Origin: Verrucomicrobiaceae bacterium
Lineage (GTDB): Bacteria > Pseudomonadota > Gammaproteobacteria > Pseudomonadales > CAMLJR01
DNA: 64,000 nucleotides
NCBI GenBank assembly: GCA_028293825.1
Contig: JAQGNY010000053.1
Coordinates: forward strand, 124,001-188,000
Reading direction: 5' to 3'
Of this stretch, positions 18,748-26,697 are shown piece by piece (the first letter of the stretch is position 1; every line of letters starts with the position of its first letter). Below the pieces are notes generated by a model, which saw only the letters and a program-made list of their open reading frames with translations, was not told where the DNA came from and searched no databases. The position numbers were made by a program, and so were the translations under genes.

Positions 18748-20157
18748 TTAATGAATCGTTTTTTCAAACGCGGACAATTTTTCCCGCATCTCTTTCCCCA
18801 CCGAAATCTGCGGATTGGATGGTGTTTGCTGCTCGTCCAATTCGCGCTTAGTGACAATGTCCCTGGCGAGGTCAAACGCATCGATTAACGAATTGGTTTT
18901 GCTCAGCGCTTCTTCGAAATACGCTCTGCCGAAATAGGTGTAATCGTTTTCGTCGCTGCAACCGAAAGAAGTTCGGTCCGCTGCCGCAGCGGTGATAACC
19001 AGTGTTTTGTCGTCTGCTAACGGTTCGATAAAACCGCCGGAATAACAAGCCGAAACAACAATTACGCGCCACTGAATGCCGGCGTCATCCAATATTTTTC
19101 GCAGCACGATGGGGTCAAGATCCTTTATTTGCAGCGGGATGAAACTCAATGACAATTTGTGTTGCTTGGAACCGTGCGAGGTGAGATAGACAAACAAAAT
19201 ATCGTTGTCCTTATCCATAACTTCGCCGATTTTTGCGACGCTCATTTGAATCGATGTGGTGGTGGCAATCGGCTCGGTCTTTAATGTTTCTTTGTTGTTC
19301 ACCAGCAGCAGGCTGTGATCCTCGGTAGAAAATCGAGGCAATATAATTTCTTTTACCGAGCGAATTTCGCGCATGAAAACGCCCTGCTCCGCATAGCCGG
19401 CGACGCCGAGAAAATACAGATTGCTAGTGCCGGCTTGACCCGGTTTCAATTTATTTAAATGATCGGCCAATAACTGCGGCTGCAGGTAAAGAATTTCTTC
19501 CGAAACTGCCGCGTAATAATCCTGCGTATTTTCGGCGGTCTGCTCCTCGTCGTAGGTGACGCTCCACACTGTTCGCTCGCGCCATACATCGTTCATTGCC
19601 CACGCGAGGATAAAAGCGGCAGGCATTGTTACGATCAATTTAAGGACGATCCATTTTTTGCCATTTCCGACCAACTGCACACGCAATAAAACCACGGCAA
19701 AAACAGCACCCAGCCAGTAGCCGGTAAGATCGCCGATATGCGGACCCACAAAGCGAATTACTTTAGGGAAGTGCTTCAAAATATAGGGCAACGAATAATC
19801 GGCGGCGTCGATAACAATGCTGGCACTCAGCATCGTCAGAATAATTGCTTTCGCTTGAGCGTCAACGTTCAACAGTTTTGCCGCAAGCACTGCCAGAATA
19901 AAAATCGCCGGAAAGGGAAATAGAATTCCGGGCAATCCATACGATGAAAATTCGCCTGCCCAACCCACGTCGAGCAGTTGCGCCACCAGTGATGGCAAAA
20001 AACTCAGCAGTAGCAACGCAGCGATCTGGAACCAGGAAGCGCCGATATCGTTCAACGCTAGCGGGCGTAGCAATGCGGCTTTAACACCGACGAGTAAATT
20101 GCGCAGCAGTAAACTTTTAAAATTGATAAAGCGACGGACCACTTCCGATTGTGCCAC
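18748..20157 (-). CDS. Membrane-anchored C13 (caspase-like, legumain family) peptidase
   Basis: Five or so hydrophobic segments in the first 190 residues (for example AALLLLSFLPSLVAQLL, AIFILAVLAAKLL, LGAVFAVVLLRV) are followed by a soluble C13 peptidase domain. The catalytic dyad is visible: His328 in YLTSHGSK and Cys371 in VVSACYSGGF, followed by AAAADRTSFGC. The GTG at 20157 has GGGAGG 11 bp upstream; the frame is open to a TTG at 20202 that lacks a ribosome site. The domain likely faces one compartment of the inner membrane and cleaves proteins after Asn or Asp. Neighbours give no substrate. Confidence 0.85.
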   Translation of the reverse strand: MAQSEVVRRFINFKSLLLRNLLVGVKAALLRPLALNDIGASWFQIAALLLLSFLPSLVAQLLDVGWAGEFSSYGLPGILFPFPAIFILAVLAAKLLNVDAQAKAIILTMLSASIVIDAADYSLPYILKHFPKVIRFVGPHIGDLTGYWLGAVFAVVLLRVQLVGNGKKWIVLKLIVTMPAAFILAWAMNDVWRERTVWSVTYDEEQTAENTQDYYAAVSEEILYLQPQLLADHLNKLKPGQAGTSNLYFLGVAGYAEQGVFMREIRSVKEIILPRFSTEDHSLLLVNNKETLKTEPIATTTSIQMSVAKIGEVMDKDNDILFVYLTSHGSKQHKLSLSFIPLQIKDLDPIVLRKILDDAGIQWRVIVVSACYSGGFIEPLADDKTLVITAAAADRTSFGCSDENDYTYFGRAYFEEALSKTNSLIDAFDLARDIVTKRELDEQQTPSNPQISVGKEMREKLSAFEKTIH

Positions 20158-20250
20158 GAGTGAAAATGCCTCCCTTCCTTTAAGCCGAAGCGGTTTAATC
20201 AAGGAGGAAACTATAAATCAATGCGTGCACTTGCGGGATGAGGATTTTAT

Positions 20251-20276
20251 AAATGCCTGCAAACTGCGCAGGCATT
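20251..20276 (-). terminator. Hairpin in the intergenic region downstream of the DUF1330 gene
   Basis: AAATGCCTGC / GCGCAGGCATTT inverted repeat with a short loop. The T tract is weak on either strand. Confidence 0.45.
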
Positions 20277-20305
20277 TGCTGTTAAGGCAGCAGTAACGCT
20301 ATGGC

Positions 20306-20632
20306 TCAGCCTGCGCGCAGGTACGAAATAGTGCCGGCGACATCGGTGTCGTCAATCGTAAACAAATTGCTGATGCTGCCGGCCTGTCGCGCTTTGCCAT
20401 ACGGTTGGTATTCCGGGCTGCGAATAAATCCCTCCAGCGCGTCCTTCGAAGGAAACTGAATAATTGCGATCAGCGAATTATTATTTTGCGACCCCTCAAG
20501 CGTGGCGATATTGCCGCTGCGCGACAGATATTTGCCGCCGTGTTTTTCGACGATGGAATGTACGTTGGCCGCGTAGGCCGGAACCCATGCATCGTCCGTG
20601 ATTTTTATTTCAGCAATTAAAAATATGCTCAT
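20306..20632 (-). CDS. DUF1330 domain protein
   Basis: 108 aa dimeric alpha/beta-barrel (ferredoxin-like) protein. Family marks are the early MSIFLIAEIKITDD, GKYLSRSG and a FPSKDALEGFIRSPEYQPY segment. The ATG at 20632 follows GGAG; the open frame extends upstream into the divergent promoter and is not used. Function unknown. It is divergent from an HxlR regulator, its likely controller. Confidence 0.88.
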   Translation of the reverse strand: MSIFLIAEIKITDDAWVPAYAANVHSIVEKHGGKYLSRSGNIATLEGSQNNNSLIAIIQFPSKDALEGFIRSPEYQPYGKARQAGSISNLFTIDDTDVAGTISYLRAG

Positions 20633-20710
20633 TGCGTTTCTCCACAAATTTTCCGATTGATCGACGGCTCCATTGCGCGTCGCCATAAAGTGTCCGCTGT
20701 GGCGACATGG

Positions 20711-20758
20711 TTGACTAGTCATGAGACTGGAGTGGCTAATACAGTTTCTGTACTAGTC
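20711..20758. promoter_or_regulatory. Divergent promoter/operator between DUF1330 and hxlR
   Basis: TTGACT at 20711 and GCTAAT at 20735 (18-bp spacing) can serve hxlR as -35 and -10. The palindrome GACTAGTC covers part of the -35, and ACTAGTC recurs at 20752, a pattern expected of an HxlR binding site. Confidence 0.4.
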
Positions 20759-20809
20759 GCGGCATAACCGAATCCCTATTCTTGTCCTACAGATAAAAAG
20801 GAGCACGCA

Positions 20810-21502
20810 ATGACTCAGGCCAGTTACAAACAATTTTGCCCGCTTGCGATGGCAACGGAATTACTGTGCACACGTTGGACGCTGGTTTTAATTCGCGAGC
20901 TTATCGCCGGCTCGACGCGCTTCAACGATCTGCGGCGCGGCATTCCGCGAATGTCGCCGACTTTATTGTCGCAGCGCCTGACCGAGCTGGAGCAAGCCGG
21001 CGTAGTCGAACGCAAAGTGCTGCAATCGGAAAAAGGCGTGTTCGAATATCACCTGACCGAATCGGGTCGCGATCTCAATGCCGTGGTCGAAGCGCTCGGT
21101 TGTTGGGGGCAGCGTTGGATAAGCACGGAGTCGTCGCTGGAAAATCTCGACCCGACCTTATTGATGTGGGATATGCGGCGCAATTTGAATCCGACACCAT
21201 TGCCGAATAAACGCACGGTGATTCAATTTTTATATTCCGATCTGCCGGAAGCGCAAAGCCTATGGTGGTTGGTGGTGGAACCCGAGGGCGATGTCGATCT
21301 GTGTTGGTACGACCCGGGCTTTGAAGTCACGCTGTACGTAACGACCGATCTGCGCACGATGACAGCGATATGGATGGGTTATACGTCGGTCGCCAAAGAG
21401 CGCGCGAAAATAAAATTATCCGGCCCGCAGAATATTATTAAAACCATGCAGACGTGGTTAGGGTTAAGTCACTTCGCCAATGTGAAAAAACAAGTCGGAT
21501 AG
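20810..21502 (+). CDS. HxlR-family transcriptional regulator with extended C-terminal domain
   Basis: 230 aa. A winged-helix HxlR domain fills the first 110 residues (CTRWTLVLIRELIAG, RFNDLRRGIPRMSPTLLSQRL, GVVERK). The remaining half, with YSDLPEAQSLWWLVVEP and YVTTDLRTMTAIWMG, resembles the SCP2/helix-grip-type C-terminal domain attached to a subset of HxlR proteins and may bind a ligand. AAAAGGAG precedes the ATG. Probably controls itself and the divergent DUF1330 gene. Confidence 0.88.
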   Translation: MTQASYKQFCPLAMATELLCTRWTLVLIRELIAGSTRFNDLRRGIPRMSPTLLSQRLTELEQAGVVERKVLQSEKGVFEYHLTESGRDLNAVVEALGCWGQRWISTESSLENLDPTLLMWDMRRNLNPTPLPNKRTVIQFLYSDLPEAQSLWWLVVEPEGDVDLCWYDPGFEVTLYVTTDLRTMTAIWMGYTSVAKERAKIKLSGPQNIIKTMQTWLGLSHFANVKKQVG

Positions 21503-21795
21503 AGCCGTCGTTTTCTATTTTTACCGCACATTAAATCGCTCAAATACGGACGTCCGTCGCAATGACAAGTAGTCGGCGAGCCTGCGTTCAAATTTAATTC
21601 CCCGCCTGATCTATATATAAATCGCATCCACGCGAAAAATATTTTATTCGCGTGTCAACGTTTTCCCGACTGGCGCGTTGTACTGCAAGAATCCGTCGAT
21701 TATTTATGGCGGTGCTCTGCCATCGTGCGCAAATCCATTCCGCGCAGCTGGGTTAAATAGGTTTTTAACGGGACAGACTTTAAAGGGACAACGAC
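21503..21795. other. Spacer upstream of the lipoprotein gene
   Basis: No gene recognised. A perfect 12-bp palindrome, ACGGACGTCCGT (21546-21557), is the only salient feature; AT-rich sequence follows and probably holds the promoter for the lipoprotein. Confidence 0.4.
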
Positions 21796-22854
21796 ATGTC
21801 GAATCGAGCACGGTGGCAAAAATACATGATGATCGTATCGGCGGGCGTGCTGCTATCCGCCTGCGGCGGCGGTGGTGGCTCCGGTGATTCACCGCCACCG
21901 CAACCTGTGCCGCCGTCGACACCGCCTGGCCCGACTACGGCCGAGCGCGCAAGCGCTGCCACACAAACTGCCGACACCAACGGCATGTGCACGGTCATTC
22001 AACCGTTCTATTGGGAGATCGGCGATAAAACTGCGGCGCTGGCTTCAGGCTCCGTCGGCGGCAGTACCTATACCGCGACCACGGTGATGCCGATTGCCTC
22101 CGCGTCAAAATGGATTTTCGGTTCGTACGTGGTGCAATTGCGCGCAGGCCAATTAAACAGCGCGGATATTTCCGCGTTAACGATGCGCTCGGGATATACC
22201 AGCCTCGGCGAACTCAGCTGCGTAGTGCTTCCGTCCAATCAACAGGATGCCGAAACCGTTAGCGATTGTTTTCACGCCGACGGTAACGACGCCTTCGATG
22301 TAAACGCGGTGGATCATTTCTTTTACAACGGCGGACACTTTCAAAAATTAGCCGTCGATTTGGGCTTGGGCAACGACAACAACGCGAGCTTGCAGGCACA
22401 TATTCAAAGCCAGCTGGGCAGCGACTTTGCTTTCAGTTATGGCTTTCCGCAATTGGCTGGCGGTGTTTCGACATCGGCAGCGAATTACGCGGTATTGCTG
22501 CGCAAAATTCTCGGCAACCAATTATTTATGCACGACCGCTTGGGCAGCAATGCGGTGTGCACCAATCTCAACGCACCGTTCAACGCCACCACCTGCCCGC
22601 AAATTCCGTTGGGTACACCATCACCTTCCACCGAGAGCTGGCATTACTCATTGGGCCATTGGCTTGAAGACGATCCCACTGTCGGCGACGGCGCGTTCAG
22701 CAGTCCCGGCGCATTCGGTTTTTATCCATGGATCGACGCGAGCAAAACTTATTACGGTGTATTGGCGCGCAAAGGCCCGCCCGGAAGCGGTTTCGATTCG
22801 GCCAGTTGCGGACGTTTAATTCGCAAAGCCTGGGTAACCGCGACAGTGCAATAA
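21796..22854 (+). CDS. Lipoprotein with a serine-hydrolase / beta-lactamase-like fold
   Basis: 352 aa. The lipobox LLSAC (Cys23) is followed by poly-Gly and Pro-rich linkers, then a domain starting near residue 65. PIASASKWIFGSYV contains an SxxK motif (Ser102, Lys105) in the position typical of class C beta-lactamase-like serine hydrolases, and YNGGH plus a late KGP segment could supply other parts. Conserved Cys residues suggest disulphides. The family could not be named with certainty; outer-membrane lipoprotein is inferred. AAAGGGA precedes the ATG and a terminator follows. Confidence 0.7.
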   Translation: MSNRARWQKYMMIVSAGVLLSACGGGGGSGDSPPPQPVPPSTPPGPTTAERASAATQTADTNGMCTVIQPFYWEIGDKTAALASGSVGGSTYTATTVMPIASASKWIFGSYVVQLRAGQLNSADISALTMRSGYTSLGELSCVVLPSNQQDAETVSDCFHADGNDAFDVNAVDHFFYNGGHFQKLAVDLGLGNDNNASLQAHIQSQLGSDFAFSYGFPQLAGGVSTSAANYAVLLRKILGNQLFMHDRLGSNAVCTNLNAPFNATTCPQIPLGTPSPSTESWHYSLGHWLEDDPTVGDGAFSSPGAFGFYPWIDASKTYYGVLARKGPPGSGFDSASCGRLIRKAWVTATVQ

Positions 22855-22879
22855 TTAGTTGTGCGATTTATTAGATGTG

Positions 22880-22916
22880 CGGCGCATTGATCAAAGAGCA
22901 ATGCGCCGATTTTTTT
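22880..22916 (+). terminator. Rho-independent terminator after the lipoprotein gene
   Basis: CGGCGCATTG / CAATGCGCCG arms with an 8-nt loop, then ATTTTTTT. Confidence 0.9.
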
Positions 22917-22969
22917 GCGCAGAATAAATACTGAAAACCATTAATCGCGAGCGGATTCGGTATAGGCGA

Positions 22970-23665
22970 TTAATTCACTGGCAATACTTGCGCTTTGCTT
23001 TTACCAACACCCAACGCGTGTGTTTTTAATCCCGTTGCCCACGCCGAAATTACGCCGAGCACAGCACCGGCAAAAACATCGAGTGCAACGTGTTGTTTGA
23101 TCGCGAGCGTCGAGTACGCGATAGCAACGCACCACAGCACATTTAAAAGTTGAACCGGCCAGCCCAACTGCAACCGCTTAAAGCGCCAGTACAACCAGTG
23201 CGCAGAAAATACCGCCGTCGCTACGTGCAATGAAGGAAAGGCATTACCTGCGGTATCGACACTTTTCAAAAAAGCGACGTTGGGATATTTCTCCCAATCG
23301 ATAGGGGCCGGCGCAACAGCATTCGGCCAACAATAAAAAATAGCGAAGCCGATCAGACACGGCACCGCGATACGAAATCCATACGCAATAATTTCGCGCT
23401 GCGACAACATCAATGCAACAGGCAACGACACATAAACCCATAGCGATAAATAGATCGGCAACGCGGCAGGTTGAAAACTTAAAAAATTATCCAACCAAGT
23501 GACGGGGATGGTATGCACCGGAAACGCCGGATGCTTGAGCAGATACATATAGCCGACAAAGAAAACCGCCATGCCACTGGAGATGCCGATTGTTTTAAAC
23601 CAACCGTGGGCAAGCAGCGCGGCTAACACATCGGGGATTTTTGAGGTGTCTGTTTTTTGGCTCAA
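22970..23665 (-). CDS. PAP2-superfamily membrane phosphatase
   Basis: 231 aa integral membrane protein with about six helices (GMAVFFVGYMYLL, YLSLWVYVSLPVALML, IAVPCLIGFAIFYCW and others). The PAP2 motifs are FPSLHVATAVFSAHW and YSTLAIKQHVALDVFAGA, with the catalytic His in each. It may dephosphorylate lipid phosphates or undecaprenyl pyrophosphate, or act in phosphatidylinositol-type lipid metabolism. TTG at 23665 has GGAG at good spacing; the open frame runs up to 23857 through a REP repeat, so the longer form was rejected. Confidence 0.85.
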   Translation of the reverse strand: MSQKTDTSKIPDVLAALLAHGWFKTIGISSGMAVFFVGYMYLLKHPAFPVHTIPVTWLDNFLSFQPAALPIYLSLWVYVSLPVALMLSQREIIAYGFRIAVPCLIGFAIFYCWPNAVAPAPIDWEKYPNVAFLKSVDTAGNAFPSLHVATAVFSAHWLYWRFKRLQLGWPVQLLNVLWCVAIAYSTLAIKQHVALDVFAGAVLGVISAWATGLKTHALGVGKSKAQVLPVN

Positions 23666-23799
23666 AACAGCTCCGGGAATTAAAAATTTACAGAAAATAA
23701 ATACAGAGCGTAGGTCGCGCTTAGATACTGAACGATTGATCGAAAAATGTCGATTTACAAATACGCAATACGTACCTATTTGAAATTGGCGGTGTTTTT

Positions 23800-23914
23800 C
23801 GTAGGGCGCAATAAATGAAATGCATTGCGCCGAATGAGGATTTCGTGCGGTCTGCAAGAAAAGCGGCGCAATAACCTAAAGGTCACAAGTGCCCTTCGGT
23901 TATTGCGCCCTACG
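23800..23914. repeat. REP-type palindromic element A, left of the RAYT gene
   Basis: Begins CGTAGGGCGCAATAA and ends TTATTGCGCCCTACG, so the outer arms are perfect 15-bp inverted repeats. The inner right half is the reverse complement of the inner left half of element C. Such paired palindromes are the substrates of RAYT transposases. Confidence 0.85.
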
Positions 23915-23915
23915 T

Positions 23916-24440
23916 TTAATCGGAGAGAGAAAGCTCGGTAGAGGGTCCGGCCCAATCCAGCGAATAAATACCTTTCTCAACATAGCGATGAAATGTGGAA
24001 TACGGCCAATCGCACACGCTGTTAACTAAGCCATGCTTCAGTGGATTAATGTGCACGTAATCGACATGCGCACGCAAATCCCTTTCATCGCGAATCAAAT
24101 GCTCCCAATACCTTCGTTGCCAAATGCCGCGTTCGCCACGGGCAATACGCACCGCCGACCGGCGCTCATTCTTTGGTAAGCTTTTTGAGAAATTCATTTT
24201 GATTAATCGCCATCGTGTCGCGAAATCCGAATCGCCTTCCGGCAATTCAATAACGCAATGCATATGATCGGGCAGCACAACCCATGCGTGAATTTTGAAA
24301 GAATGATTGCGTTTGACGTTTTGAATGGCTTGACGCAGTAAATCGATTTGTTGCGTTAACAGGTTATTGCCGTGCCGCTCAAGCAAATTAACCGTAAAGA
24401 AATACATCCCTCCGGCACACCAAACTCTTCGATATTCCAT
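23916..24440 (-). mobile_element. REP-associated tyrosine transposase (RAYT), Y1/HUH type
   Basis: 174 aa single-strand DNA transposase of the IS200/IS605-like Y1 family that acts on REP sequences. The HUH motif is HMHCVIELP (residues near 70) and the catalytic Tyr lies in HVDYVHINPLKHG; the start MEYRRVW is typical. It is flanked by palindromic elements A and B, as usual for RAYTs, and followed on the right by a decayed copy of itself. The ATG at 24440 is used; the frame extends to 24491 into element B. Confidence 0.93.
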
Positions 24441-24455
24441 CGTCCAAATCCTTTT
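24166..24455. repeat. 290-bp direct repeat, copy 1 (RAYT 5' part)
   Basis: Aligns without gaps to 24546-24835 at a constant 380-bp offset, with only scattered substitutions. This is the N-terminal half of the RAYT gene including the HUH motif. Confidence 0.88.
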
Positions 24456-24457
24456 GG

Positions 24458-24541
24458 CGTAGGGCGCAATAACCGAAGGGCATTGCGCCATTTTCGGGGC
24501 TGGAAAGACGGCGCAATGCGTTTCACTTATTGCGCCCTACG
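24458..24541. repeat. REP-type palindromic element B, between RAYT and its decayed copy
   Basis: Outer arms CGTAGGGCGCAATAA / TTATTGCGCCCTACG with an inner GGCGCAATGCG palindrome. Its right arm supplies the last codons of the decayed copy. Confidence 0.88.
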
Positions 24542-24820
24542 GTCCTCATTCTTCGGTAAGCTTTTTGAGAAATTCATTTTGATTAATCGCCATCGCTTCG
24601 CGAAATCCGAATCGCCTTCCGGCAACTCAATAACGCAATGCATATGATCGGGCAGCACAACCCATGCATGAATTTTGAAAGGATGATTGCGTTTGACGTT
24701 TTGAATGGCTTGACGCAGTAAATCGATTTGTTGCGTTAGTTGGTTGTTGCCGTGCCGCTCAAGCAAATTAACCGTAAAGAAATACGTTCAGCCGGGACAC
24801 CAAATCCTTCGATATTCCAT
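24542..24820 (-). pseudogene. Truncated second RAYT copy
   Basis: Begins with an intact MEYRRIWCPG at 24820 but has an in-frame TGA at codon 11, then continues TYFFTVNLLERHGNNQ as in copy 1. The HUH motif HMHCVIEL is kept. Copy-1 similarity stops after SLPKNE; the catalytic Tyr half is missing and reading passes into element B, ending with DRRAQ and a stop. Non-functional. Confidence 0.88.
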
Positions 24821-24852
24821 CGTCCAAATCCTTTTGAACAAAACATGATTTA

Positions 24853-24954
24853 CGTAGCGCGCAATAACCGAAGGGCACTTGTGACCTTTAGGTTATTGCG
24901 CCATTTTCGGGGCCGGAAAGACGGTGCAATGCGTTTCGCTTATTGCGCCCTACG
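24853..24954. repeat. REP-type palindromic element C, abutting the HEPN gene
   Basis: CGTAGCGCGCAATAA to TTATTGCGCCCTACG, with one mismatch in the left arm. It contains both inner palindrome types seen in A and B. The right arm overlaps the 3' end of the HEPN frame. Confidence 0.88.
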
Positions 24955-25470
24955 GTCCTGAAAAAATTTCTCAATGTAATCCACAAAAAGATTGGCACTT
25001 TTATATCTCTCGTAAATCTCTAAATAAGTTTCCTCAAGTGGCGAAACCACGAAATTTGTATGCACAAGAAGGTTTCGCTTGCTCCCGATAAACATGAAAT
25101 TTTTTTCTTGTTTTTTTAGGCTCTCATTATCTTTTATATTTTCCATATGGCGAAGCTTCGCACCTTCACCAAATTGGCTAAAAAATTTATTTACATTATT
25201 TACCTTCCAATCAAAAAAACTATGGTATTGCCGCTCAAAGGCCTTTGCCTTAAGCAACGACATAACCATTTCATTAGATCGAGCATGATGGCTACAGAAT
25301 TCGTTTACTATTGAAAGTACTCGAGCTTCAAAATAGCTTGCACTAGCAAGTATTAAAGTTTTTGAAAATTTTTTATCTGCGTCACTTTTTAGGGATATTT
25401 CGCTCTTTTCTTCCAAGAACCCGGATAACTCCTGGTGTTGTAAGTAGTAGCTGTCAATAATCGACGACAT
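24940..25470 (-). CDS. HEPN-domain protein (putative RNase), 3' end formed by a REP element
   Basis: 176 aa, mostly helical. Residues 126-140 read MFIGSKRNLLVHTNF: Arg132 to His137 is an RX4H motif as in HEPN ribonucleases of toxin and defence systems, resembling RiboL-PSP/MAE-type HEPNs. It starts one base after the DUF262 gene stop, so the two are translated as a unit. The sequence is AT-rich compared with flanking genes. The final residues DRRAQ and the stop are encoded by palindromic element C, so the original C-terminus may be lost. Function inferred; the subfamily is unsure. Confidence 0.7.
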   Translation of the reverse strand: MSSIIDSYYLQHQELSGFLEEKSEISLKSDADKKFSKTLILASASYFEARVLSIVNEFCSHHARSNEMVMSLLKAKAFERQYHSFFDWKVNNVNKFFSQFGEGAKLRHMENIKDNESLKKQEKNFMFIGSKRNLLVHTNFVVSPLEETYLEIYERYKSANLFVDYIEKFFQDRRAQ

Positions 25471-25471
25471 A

Positions 25472-26626
25472 TCAAACGCCCATTATTGCTCTTGCCCTAG
25501 TTAATCTCTCTTTTACATTTACCGCACTAGCTGTATCGGTTTGCGAAGCGTCTATAAATTTTTTGTCTTCAAAAATCTCCCGAATTAACTCGGGATTTAG
25601 TTTGTTGATCACGAAACCTCGCTTTTCGAATGCATTTTTACATACCGCCGCGAAAACGGCTTCAAAAAATAAAGTAGCAAAGCGCCCACGAACTCCGTAA
25701 AAAACTCTCTCCGGAAGATTGTCAGCCGCGTGTAAAAATGATTCGAATAATTGCTCTAAATAATTAATTCGATCTCTATCGATAGACTTACAGTTATTAG
25801 AAAATTTATTTAGAAATTTGACCATAGATGGTTTGTAGCTATCCCCCTCTATAAGCATGGCGAAACTTCTCAACAAAATTTCTACATCGCGCATATGTAG
25901 ATCGGCCTCGGAAGCATCGAGAAGTTTACGCCATCGAGGATCATTATTTGCTTTTAGCAACATGTCGTAAAAATCAGAGTGATAAAGACTCGCCCTAATT
26001 TCTTGCGGGGTCAGATTTATACCTCCTGAATTTAATCTGTTGAAAATCTCAAATACGGCTGAATTGTCTTCCTCTGGCAAATTTTGCTTAACAATTACAT
26101 TTCGAACGGTGCGCATGTCAAAGGAAAGCTTCATGTCACCCAGCGTTGAATAATTAATGCCATGGAAGCGATTTTTTTGACCCGGCATTGGATCAGATAA
26201 CATCAAGTTGAATTTTCGAAAATAGTCGTCATCGCCAAGCACTTCTTCTGGGATTCGCCCGTGTTCTCCAAATATCTTTCTTAGCTCAACTCTTTTTTCT
26301 TTTCTGGGAAAACGCTGCTTTATGAAGTAAAAAATACTCATCAACCGTTGCTGGCCGTCAATGACGAGAAACCGATTCCTTGTTTCTTCATATAAAAATA
26401 TTTGTGGTATAGGCAAGCCAAGAAGAATTGATTCAATCAATTTTGACGCCCGGGCAATGTCCCATACGTAATTTCTCTGAAACCCCGGTATAACCAAGGC
26501 CCCTGATTCAATAAAATCGAAAAGCGTTTTTAAATTAAAGTCGTTTGGCGAAGCTGTAATGTCGTATTCCTTTATTGAATACTCTTCGTTGAGCGATATT
26601 TCGTCGTCATACCATTCGTTATTCAT
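25472..26626 (-). CDS. DUF262 (GmrSD/ParB-like) domain protein
   Basis: 384 aa. The N-terminal DUF262 domain, a ParB/Srx-fold nucleotide-binding or nuclease domain found in GmrSD-type restriction enzymes, is marked by PGFQRNYVW (residues 47-55) and FLVIDGQQRLMS (87-98); FNRLNSGGINLTPQEIR is also characteristic. The C-terminal half is helical and unassigned. ATG at 26626 follows AGAAG; a GTG two codons upstream is the alternative. With the HEPN gene it makes a two-gene AT-rich module of the kind found in defence islands. No methyltransferase is adjacent, so it is not a classical restriction-modification set. Confidence 0.85.
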   Translation of the reverse strand: MNNEWYDDEISLNEEYSIKEYDITASPNDFNLKTLFDFIESGALVIPGFQRNYVWDIARASKLIESILLGLPIPQIFLYEETRNRFLVIDGQQRLMSIFYFIKQRFPRKEKRVELRKIFGEHGRIPEEVLGDDDYFRKFNLMLSDPMPGQKNRFHGINYSTLGDMKLSFDMRTVRNVIVKQNLPEEDNSAVFEIFNRLNSGGINLTPQEIRASLYHSDFYDMLLKANNDPRWRKLLDASEADLHMRDVEILLRSFAMLIEGDSYKPSMVKFLNKFSNNCKSIDRDRINYLEQLFESFLHAADNLPERVFYGVRGRFATLFFEAVFAAVCKNAFEKRGFVINKLNPELIREIFEDKKFIDASQTDTASAVNVKERLTRARAIMGV

Positions 26627-26697
26627 ATTCACTTCTATCCAAGGCAGTTTTCTGAAGTGCTCGCTGAGCTGCGGATGAAAAATCTAACTACATTCTT

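Noticed and set aside
23666-23857. N-terminal extension of the PAP2 protein
   Set aside because: Runs through palindromic element A and lacks membrane or family residues; TTG at 23665 has a proper ribosome site.
24940-26626. CRISPR or toxin-antitoxin RNA repeats near the HEPN pair
   Set aside because: No regularly spaced direct repeats; the only repeats are the REP palindromes.
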